Source of the DNA: Psychrobacter sp. PL19
GTDB lineage: Bacteria > Pseudomonadota > Gammaproteobacteria > Pseudomonadales > Moraxellaceae
Length of the DNA: 64,000 nt
Reading direction: 5' to 3'
NCBI RefSeq assembly: GCF_017875835.1
Contig: NZ_JAGING010000001.1
Span: forward strand, 496,001 to 560,000
Positions 57,465 through 64,000 of this stretch are shown in pieces. How positions within the stretch are numbered: position 1 is the first letter of the stretch; each line of letters opens with the position of its first letter. The notes beneath the pieces were generated by a model. That model was not told the origin of the DNA. It was given only the letters and a program-made list of their open reading frames with translations, and did no database searches. Position numbers and translations under genes: made by a program.

Positions 57465-57602
57465 TATAGTTAAAATACCTTAAAAACGCGACGGTACTGC
57501 TGGTATACGCTTTTTGCAGCCTCTGTCTGCGTAGGCACAGCAAGCAAGAAAAACGTATGCCAGCAGTAGGTTATGTATCGATATTACTTTTCATTGACTA
57601 TA
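57465..57602 (-). repeat. 138-bp dispersed hairpin element, copy E
   Basis: TATAGT/ACTATA ends, same orientation as copy D. In the hairpin both arms carry the same exchange relative to copy D (ggtatacgc and rc ggcatacgt), keeping the pairing. It lies past the erpA terminator in the 631-bp spacer before gshA, where I see nothing else. Confidence 0.9.
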
Positions 57603-57790
57603 TAGTCTTCGTGATAATATAGCGCCAGCTAATGAGGCAAATACCACAAAGTCGCTACAAGCAAAGCTTACTGGTTTTGTAATTACACGTAGTTTTTAAA
57701 CCAACTTTGGTCTAAACTGACGTGATTAGACCTCTCAAATTTTGAGCAAATACCAGCCGGTTCTCGCTCTGCCATAATGAATAACAATAG

Positions 57791-59386
57791 ATGAGTATTA
57801 TGAGTAATTTTGCCCCTACCTTTGCCAATTTTGAAATCCCCAGCTGGTTTGACAGTCAACATCTAGAAGGAATGCTACGCGGCATCGAAAAAGAAGGTCT
57901 GCGTGTCAAATCTGATGGTTATTTGACCCAGACCCCTCATCCTGCAAAGCTTGGGTCAAAATTGACCCATCCGTTTATTACCACTGACTATTCAGAAAGC
58001 TTGCTTGAGTTGATTACTGATCCTAGAAGCACGCCTAAAGAAACCCTAGTTATGCTACGTCAACTCCATGTTTTGGTTTATCGGGCATTACCTGAAGACG
58101 AGCTGATGTGGCCACTGTCAATGCCATGCATGCTCTCAGCTGATGATGCCGATATTCCGCTAGCAGATTATGGCAGCTCGAATACTGGCAAACTAAAAAC
58201 CCTTTATCGTAGCGGTCTTGGCATACGTTATGGTCGCCGCATGCAGACGATCGCCGGTCTGCATTATAACTTATCATTTGGGGACACTCTATTTACTGAG
58301 TGGCAAGCCCAAGCAGGGGTTATTGATCCTAATACCAAGTTGCAGTCGCTAACAGAATTTAAAAACGATAAATACTTAGGTTTAATTCGTAACTTTAAAC
58401 GTCTGACCAGCTTGATACTGTATTTACTGGGTGCCAGCCCAAGCGTTTGTCCTTGCTTTTTGGCAGGACGCGAGCATGACTTAGAACGGCTCAATGAATC
58501 CACCTATTATAAGCCTACCGCGACTAGCCTACGTATGGGCAAACTTGGCTACACCAATAGTGTACAAGAGCATCTCGATATCCGCTATAACAACCTGCCA
58601 GAGTATGTCGATGGTCTGCGCCGCGCTATCCAAACGCCCCATGAAGGCTTTGAAAAACTTGGCTTAAATGATGCAGATGGCAATCCTATTCAAATTAATA
58701 ATCATGTTCTACAAATAGAAAACGAATACTATAGTCCCATTCGCCCCAAACAAATTGCCGCACGTGGCGAGACTCCAACCGAGGCGCTCGAACGCCGTGG
58801 TATCGCCTATGTTGAATTCCGAGCTATTGACTTAGATCCTTATAGTGATATTGGTATTCGTCTCTCTAGCGCCTGTTTCTTAGAGGTAATGGCTTTGTAT
58901 TGTCTACTAAATGACTCACCTGAGCTCATGCCTGAGGAAGAGGAAGAGCTAGCGATTAACCTTGAGCGTGTGGTCAATGAAGGTCGCCGCAATGGTTTAC
59001 ACATCGTTAATAATGGCACCGAGCAATCACTAGAGAGTTGGATGCTAAAGCACTTAAGTAACATGCGTCCATTAGCCGCACTACTTGATGCGCACTATGG
59101 TGGCAACGACTACCGTGCCGCTGTAACGCTAATGCAAGGCAAAGCCGGCCATTCTGAGTCAACCATATCAGCACAAGTGAATGCTGATAGTGAGCGTTTG
59201 GGTAGCTTGTGGAAACTGGGCTTTACCCTAGCGCATCAGCATCGTGAGTCTTTACTGCAGCAGACCCTAAGTCCAAACACCCAAGCTAAATACGAAGTCC
59301 TAGCCGAAAAATCGATATTACAGCAAGCTGAAATTGAAGAAGCCGAAACTGAAGACTTTATGGAGTACATACAGCAATATCGTTAG
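57791..59386 (+). CDS. gshA: glutamate-cysteine ligase
   Basis: A 531-residue protein of the gammaproteobacterial GshA type: GMLRGIEKEGLRV, TTDYSESLLELITDP, GLHYNLSFGD, LYLLGASPSVC and LENEYYSPIRPK-like and YVEFRAIDLDPYSDIGI blocks. It catalyses the first, rate-limiting step of glutathione synthesis, in line with the glutaredoxin-like gene elsewhere in the window. Two near ATGs (57791, 57800) compete; the second has GAG 4-5 bp upstream. Confidence 0.95.
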   Translation: MSIMSNFAPTFANFEIPSWFDSQHLEGMLRGIEKEGLRVKSDGYLTQTPHPAKLGSKLTHPFITTDYSESLLELITDPRSTPKETLVMLRQLHVLVYRALPEDELMWPLSMPCMLSADDADIPLADYGSSNTGKLKTLYRSGLGIRYGRRMQTIAGLHYNLSFGDTLFTEWQAQAGVIDPNTKLQSLTEFKNDKYLGLIRNFKRLTSLILYLLGASPSVCPCFLAGREHDLERLNESTYYKPTATSLRMGKLGYTNSVQEHLDIRYNNLPEYVDGLRRAIQTPHEGFEKLGLNDADGNPIQINNHVLQIENEYYSPIRPKQIAARGETPTEALERRGIAYVEFRAIDLDPYSDIGIRLSSACFLEVMALYCLLNDSPELMPEEEEELAINLERVVNEGRRNGLHIVNNGTEQSLESWMLKHLSNMRPLAALLDAHYGGNDYRAAVTLMQGKAGHSESTISAQVNADSERLGSLWKLGFTLAHQHRESLLQQTLSPNTQAKYEVLAEKSILQQAEIEEAETEDFMEYIQQYR

Positions 59387-59440
59387 TCAATATTAATGGA
59401 AAATATTAAAAGTAAGCCCTTGTATAGAGAATATAAACGT

Positions 59441-59465
59441 TCAGAACGCACAGGTTCTGAGCTTT
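59441..59465 (+). terminator. terminator after gshA
   Basis: Arms tcagaac / gttctga with a 6-nt loop and a short T run, about 55 bp past the stop and just before dsbB. Confidence 0.6.
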
Positions 59466-59501
59466 TAACACCTTAGTTTGTCGCCAAACCAACCAAATAC
59501 G

Positions 59502-60065
59502 ATGTCCGAATTGACACCTAATAAGAGTGCTTACTCCATGCTACAACTGACCACTTATCGTAATTTACAAGTGTTTTTGGTATTGATGACCGTGATAGGC
59601 ATGAGCTTTGCTGTATTTCTTTTGCAACGTTATATGGGCTTTTCACCTTGCCCACTGTGTATTTTTCAGCGGATCGGGCTGATGATAATGGGTGGCTTTG
59701 CCTTATTCGCGGCTCTACTTAACCCAAAATCGATGATTATTAAGCTGTTGTTATGGCTAGGAAGTCTAGCAGGTATTGCTTGGGCTACTGCGGTGGCGGC
59801 ACGCCATGTCTGGCTACAACATTTACCGGCTGATCAAGTGCCGTCGTGTGGACCCGGTCTAGATTATTGGCTAGATACCCTACCGATGCAGCAAGTACTG
59901 AACGAGGTATTAGCTGGCTCTGGCGAGTGTGCGTCAGTTGATTGGCGATTTTTGGGATTGAGTATCCCTGAACAGTCATTAATCTTTTTTAGTTTTTTAT
60001 TAGTTATTCAGATCCTGGTATTATGGCGTATCTTTCGACCTGCCATATCGACTCGCCCTACCTAG
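59502..60065 (+). CDS. dsbB: disulfide bond formation protein DsbB
   Basis: A 187-residue inner-membrane protein with four membrane segments. The first periplasmic loop has the CPLC redox pair and the second has the cysteines of PSCGPGLDYWL and SGECASV. It reoxidises DsbA using quinones. The start is uncertain: TTG 59478, ATG 59502 and ATG 59538 are in frame and none has a strong ribosome binding site. Confidence 0.93.
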   Translation: MSELTPNKSAYSMLQLTTYRNLQVFLVLMTVIGMSFAVFLLQRYMGFSPCPLCIFQRIGLMIMGGFALFAALLNPKSMIIKLLLWLGSLAGIAWATAVAARHVWLQHLPADQVPSCGPGLDYWLDTLPMQQVLNEVLAGSGECASVDWRFLGLSIPEQSLIFFSFLLVIQILVLWRIFRPAISTRPT

Positions 60066-60218
60066 GCATCACGCTTAGTTGATGGCTAGTCCTATATGTC
60101 ACTATTGTCCTTTAATACCTATCCTGCCCTTTCTTAGTCCCAGATCACTTAATGGAAGTCATTGAGTAAGGGCCAGTCATTAAAACCAGTCATTAAAAAT
60201 AGTGTGTAAGGGTCCCGT

Positions 60219-60290
60219 CACACTATTTATCACACTATTTATCACACTATTTATCACACTATTTATCACACTATCTATCACACTGTCTTG
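60219..60290. repeat. 12-bp tandem repeat, 5-6 copies
   Basis: The unit cacactatttat is repeated four times perfectly, then once with one change and once degenerate, starting about 150 bp after dsbB. The same heptamer in reverse (agtgtg) stands just before it. The rest of the 548-bp spacer shows no gene. Confidence 0.92.
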
Positions 60291-60613
60291 CCATCACACG
60301 CCTCTTGTTAAACCCTATTGCTAAGCCTCCCTAACCATTCAGACTGATGAGTCTTACCATTATCATATTTATATCTATTTCATAATTACCACAGGCCTTA
60401 TTTTGAATTACTCCTAATTACATCCACAACAAAAAGTCCACATAAGCATCTACAACCTTTGTTATCTTAGAACAGTTTATAGGACTTATCCATGTTTAGA
60501 CTTATCTCATGCATTTAATACTCTAAACGCTATTAATAGGTTGAGTTGTGAATAATAAATGACTGCTATAACTTTTATAGCTATTACTTAAAGAATGTTG
60601 GTTTGTTATTGGT

Positions 60614-61261
60614 ATGATCATGATATGTTCTTCGCTTAGGTTCTCTACTACTACTGTTGTCATAAAACGCTTTAGACGGCTATTTTTAGTGCTGCCTATT
60701 TCCATGCTGCTGATTGGCTGTGACAGTCCATCATCTACTAGGCCTGCTGCTAACAGCAGTAACTCGCAAGCTTCACCTATCAAGAGTGCGCAGAATACTG
60801 ACCGTCAGAATTCAGCAGAAACCTCGCAAGATACTGATAGTAGCAAGGCTAATTCAAACAATGCAATAAACGACATAGATGACAGTCAATCGCTCATTGC
60901 AGCTACTAGGTCAGATGATAGTGGGCCACCAATGTTCTCAGGAACGCGTAATAACAGCGCTCTACAGGCAACCTTGATGGGAGATTATGGCGGTATATTG
61001 CCTTGCTCCTTTTGTGATAATATTGATATCACCCTAAATTTATTTGCTGATAGCTCAGTGTTAAAGACCACTATCTACAACAATCCAACACCCCCTAAAG
61101 TGCCCTTAATTGAGTCCGGTATTTATCGCCAAGATGACGATACGATTACCATTATCTATGAAACCAAGGTTATCGAGACTTATCGTATTCAAGAGAATCA
61201 TTTAGTAATGCTGGATCAAGACCAACAACCCAATGCGGACTATACTCTGTCGCGTAAATAG
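60614..61261 (+). CDS. NlpE-like lipoprotein
   Basis: A 215-residue protein with a lipoprotein signal peptide ending in the lipobox LLIGC, a Ser/Asn/Asp-rich linker of about 70 residues, then a domain with GDYGGILPCSFCDNIDITLNLF and ESGIYRQDDDTITIIYE. The CxxC and surrounding pattern match the N-terminal domain of NlpE, the outer-membrane copper/surface sensor lipoprotein. Here the domain follows a long linker and no second domain is present. Confidence 0.82.
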   Translation: MIMICSSLRFSTTTVVIKRFRRLFLVLPISMLLIGCDSPSSTRPAANSSNSQASPIKSAQNTDRQNSAETSQDTDSSKANSNNAINDIDDSQSLIAATRSDDSGPPMFSGTRNNSALQATLMGDYGGILPCSFCDNIDITLNLFADSSVLKTTIYNNPTPPKVPLIESGIYRQDDDTITIIYETKVIETYRIQENHLVMLDQDQQPNADYTLSRK

Positions 61262-61640
61262 CCTTTTGCGTCAATGAATTTTTCCTGTTATAAGTCGCTT
61301 GTTATAAGTCGCTTGTTATCAATCACCTGTTATCAGTATCCTTCAGATAGACGATCTCTATGAAAGATGACACCTAATACTCGTAAAAATCATAGTCTGT
61401 TGTAATAACGTGATTGGATAATTAGATTTTACGAGCTGAATGACGCCTACTTGTTAGGCGTTTTTTATTGGTCATCTAATGGGGTTTACTTTACAATAAG
61501 CATTCGTTTATCGTCAATGATGTACCGTCTACTAACTGCTGTTTTTAGGACGGTATGCAAAGGCTGAGTGGGGCTTTGATACCGCACCCTTTTGATGGTA
61601 TGACTCTACATTTTTTTATTTAAGCTGGCACGGAACGTCT
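61262..61640. other. spacer before mpl, with a short repeat
   Basis: About 380 bp containing a 14-bp near-tandem repeat (gtcgcttgttataa, 61290-61320) and a terminator near 61443. No gene seen. Confidence 0.5.
61443..61467 (+). terminator. terminator after the NlpE-like gene
   Basis: Arms acgccta / taggcgt with a 5-nt loop followed by six Ts. Confidence 0.85.
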
Positions 61641-63209
61641 ATGCATATTCATATTCTTGGTATTTGTGGTACTTTTATGGGCTCATTAGCCTTGCTAGCG
61701 AGAACACTTGGCCATACGGTGACCGGCTCAGACACCAACATCTATCCGCCGATGTCCACCCAACTTGAGCATGCTGGAATTACTATTGCAGAAGGCTACC
61801 TGGTACAGCATCTGCAGCCAGCGCCGGATTTGGTAGTGGTCGGTAATGCTATGAAACGTGGCATGGAAGTGGTTGAATACATGCTAGACACGGGTCTTCG
61901 CTACACCTCAGGACCACAATTTTTATCTGAACAAGTCTTGCAGTCCCGTCATGTGTTAGCGGTTGCGGGTACTCATGGTAAAACCACCACCACCACTATG
62001 CTCGCCTGGATACTTCATTATGCAGGTATCGATGCTGGGTTTTTGATTGGCGGCGTGCCGTTAGTGAACACCCCTGATGAACACTTGCAACAGGTATTTG
62101 CTCATAGCAGTTATTTGGGCGCAGACGATAGTACCAGTGGGACAAACAATAGCGAGAACGAGACCACAGCACAGCCGAAACCTGGCTATTTTGTCATCGA
62201 AGCCGATGAGTACGACTCTGCTTTTTTTGATAAGCGTTCAAAGTTCGTTCATTATCGGCCACGTACTGCGATTCTAAACAACCTTGAATTTGATCATGCT
62301 GATATCTTTGCGGACCTAAATGCCATTCAAACTCAGTTTCACCATATGGTGCGCATGATTCCAAGTACGGGCAAAATCATCATGCCTGCAGCGACTATTA
62401 GTCTAGAAGAGACGCTGGCTAAGGGCGTTTGGACGCCGATTTGGCGTACTGCCATCATTGATAAGCAGTCCGATAGTGAACAAGATATTAATGGTCAGTC
62501 ACTTGATAATCAGCTGCATGACCAGCAAGAAGATAGTGCCGCAATCAACAGCAGCTGGCAGGCCGAACTTATTAACCAAGATGGCAGCCAATTTAAAGTA
62601 AGCTTTGCGGAAAGTATGACAGCCGATACCGAAACGACCGCTATTGTAAACTGGTCGATGAGTGGTATTCATAACGTCAATAATGCCTTAGTGGCGGTCG
62701 CTGCTGCTTATGATATTGGCGTAAATGTCACTACTGCCTGCGCAGCCTTGTCAGCATTTGCTGGCATCAAGCGCCGGATGGAATTGATCGGTAATATTAA
62801 TGACATTTTAGTTTTTGATGACTTTGCTCATCACCCCACGGCTATTACTACCACTTTAGATGGTGCTAAAAAGAAACTGTCTGGCAGAAGAATTTGGGCC
62901 ATTATTGAGCCCCGTAGCAACACGATGAAGATGGGTATTCATCAGGACAGTTTGGCGCAATCGGCAACATTAGCAGACCATACACTATGGTATGAACCTG
63001 CTGACCTAAAATGGGGTCTAAAAGACATCATTGATCGTGCCCAAATGGACGATGAGCACCATGGCACTCAGCAAGTGATTCGTAGCGTCGACGCGATTAT
63101 TGAGCACGTCATCACGCATGCTCAAGCGGGCGATGCGATCATCATTATGTCCAATGGTGACTTTGAGGGAATCCATGAGCGCTTATTAACAGCCTTGCGC
63201 CAGCTCTAA
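61641..63209 (+). CDS. mpl: UDP-N-acetylmuramate:murein tripeptide ligase Mpl
   Basis: A 522-residue Mur ligase: an N-terminal Rossmann part (HILGICGTFMGSLALLARTLGHTVTGSD), the ATP-binding motif GTHGKTTTTTMLAWIL, EADEYDSAFFDKRSKFVHYRP and DDFAHHPTAI. It recycles murein tripeptide by attaching it to UDP-MurNAc. Longer than E. coli Mpl because of polar insertions near residues 165-180 and 275-300. Confidence 0.95.
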   Translation: MHIHILGICGTFMGSLALLARTLGHTVTGSDTNIYPPMSTQLEHAGITIAEGYLVQHLQPAPDLVVVGNAMKRGMEVVEYMLDTGLRYTSGPQFLSEQVLQSRHVLAVAGTHGKTTTTTMLAWILHYAGIDAGFLIGGVPLVNTPDEHLQQVFAHSSYLGADDSTSGTNNSENETTAQPKPGYFVIEADEYDSAFFDKRSKFVHYRPRTAILNNLEFDHADIFADLNAIQTQFHHMVRMIPSTGKIIMPAATISLEETLAKGVWTPIWRTAIIDKQSDSEQDINGQSLDNQLHDQQEDSAAINSSWQAELINQDGSQFKVSFAESMTADTETTAIVNWSMSGIHNVNNALVAVAAAYDIGVNVTTACAALSAFAGIKRRMELIGNINDILVFDDFAHHPTAITTTLDGAKKKLSGRRIWAIIEPRSNTMKMGIHQDSLAQSATLADHTLWYEPADLKWGLKDIIDRAQMDDEHHGTQQVIRSVDAIIEHVITHAQAGDAIIIMSNGDFEGIHERLLTALRQL

Positions 63210-63537
63210 TTACCCAATGATATTAACAATACCAGTAGTCTAATCATACGCCGTGTACAAGCTACGCTATTTTTATGTCCAGTGCTTGGTCATCTACTGT
63301 TATAGGTGCAACATGCGACGGCGCCTAGGGTAATCTTTTAACCTTCCATTTACCTAACCTGACTTAACAATAGCAAATAAGCAGATTTTCTCACATAGCC
63401 CCTACACTGGTAACATTTTGCGCTTACTTTTAAGTGCAACAAGTGATTACACTGTAGTCATCAACATTAAGTCATCAACATTAGCAAGACCCTATTAACT
63501 ACAATAAAATTAATTACTATAAATTAGGAGAGAAATA
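63210..63537. other. spacer before the GlsB-type gene
   Basis: About 330 bp. A 13-bp direct repeat (gtcatcaacatta) occurs at 63457 and 63471. No gene seen. Confidence 0.45.
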
Positions 63538-63792
63538 ATGGGCTTTATTTGGATGATTATCGTAGGTTTGGTTGCCGGCCTATTAGCACGAGCTATCAAA
63601 CCCGGGTCTGACCCAATGGGCTGGATTATGACTATTGTACTGGGTATTGTAGGCGCAATGCTAGGTGGCTTTATTGCTGGGCTTATTGGTATCAATGCCG
63701 ATGGTGGCTTTACCAGTCTGATCTTCTCAGTCATTGGCGCAATCATTTTACTGTTCCTATACGAAATGATAATGAGCAAGCGCCGCGCATAA
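63538..63792 (+). CDS. GlsB/YeaQ/YmgE family stress-response membrane protein
   Basis: An 84-residue protein of three hydrophobic segments with the family pattern GLVAGLLARAIKPGSDPMGWIMTIVLGIVGAMLGGFI. Homologues are induced by stress or in stationary phase. TAGGAGAG lies about 5 bp before the ATG. Followed by a terminator. Confidence 0.93.
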   Translation: MGFIWMIIVGLVAGLLARAIKPGSDPMGWIMTIVLGIVGAMLGGFIAGLIGINADGGFTSLIFSVIGAIILLFLYEMIMSKRRA

Positions 63793-63830
63793 CTGAGCTT
63801 TATAAAACACCAATCACAGATCTAGTAGCG

Positions 63831-63858
63831 AAAAGACCTTAAGTAAGGTCTTTTTTTA
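63831..63858 (+). terminator. terminator after the GlsB-type gene
   Basis: Arms aaaagacctt / aaggtctttt with a 4-nt loop and a run of Ts. Confidence 0.9.
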
Positions 63859-63882
63859 TTGTCTTTTTAATTTATCGACAGA

Positions 63883-64000
63883 TACAGTTAAAATACCTTA
63901 GAAACGCGACGGTACTGCTGGTATAGGCTTTTTGCAGCCTCTGTCTGCGTAGCCATAGCAAGCAAGAAAAACTTATGCCAGCAGTAGGTTATGTATTGAT
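63883..64000 (-). repeat. 138-bp dispersed hairpin element, copy F (cut by window end)
   Basis: Begins TACAGT instead of TATAGT and otherwise follows copies D and E until the window ends inside it. It lies 25 bp past a terminator. Confidence 0.88.

Overview
The window looks like chromosomal DNA of a Psychrobacter-type gammaproteobacterium (Moraxellaceae). This rests on moderately AT-rich sequence, the gene order tpiA-secG-tRNA-Leu-tRNA-fMet-rimP-nusA-infB-rbfA-truB-rpsO-pnp shared with Pseudomonas and Acinetobacter, a pilB-pilC-pilD-coaE cluster, lptF-lptG beside pepA-holC, and a protein closely resembling the BaeRF/Balon ribosome-hibernation family first characterised in Psychrobacter. I see no phage, complete insertion sequence, rRNA or CRISPR array. 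Species assignment is inference.

Layout. 1-6.3 kb: a truncated ABC exporter, an alpha/beta hydrolase overlapping an AlkB-like dioxygenase, an MDR oxidoreductase, an EEP-family phosphodiesterase/nuclease and a protein with two glutaredoxin-like domains. 6.5-7.9 kb: the Balon-like gene with its own promoter, a long AT-rich leader and a terminator. 8.2-10.7 kb: M3 oligopeptidase and a YheV-type zinc ribbon. 11.2-24.7 kb, all on the minus strand: the translation/RNA-processing superoperon, with two tiny acidic-protein genes between truB and rpsO. 24.9-30.6 kb: type IV pilus biogenesis, coaE and rlmB. 31-38.7 kb: ppnP, recN, yqgE, ruvX, a membrane protein, tusA, a methyltransferase and xerD. 39-48.8 kb: a DMT transporter, an RsmC-like methyltransferase, lptG/lptF, an isochorismatase-like hydrolase apparently inserted between lptF and pepA, then pepA, holC and sstT. 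49.3-56 kb: an MFS exporter preceded by a translationally coupled 46-codon ORF, cbpM/cbpA, an RlpA-like protein and an ABC-F ATPase. 56.4-64 kb: erpA with a roadblock-like partner, gshA, dsbB, an NlpE-like lipoprotein, mpl and a GlsB/YeaQ membrane protein.

Two kinds of repeat dominate the non-coding DNA. One is a roughly 138-bp element with TATAGT/ACTATA ends and a long hairpin. It occurs in five copies (one cut by the window end), plus a shorter sixth copy with different ends. The other is a scatter of short perfect tandem repeats (units of 6, 8, 12, 13 and 15 bp), mostly just after stop codons and twice in frame inside genes.

The genes are mainly housekeeping (ribosome biogenesis, translation, envelope assembly, DNA repair, redox). 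Points for follow-up: the Balon-like factor with its leader, the dispersed hairpin element, the leader ORF before the MFS gene, and the repeat-flanked hydrolase gene between lptF and pepA. All calls come from reading the sequence; no database search was run.
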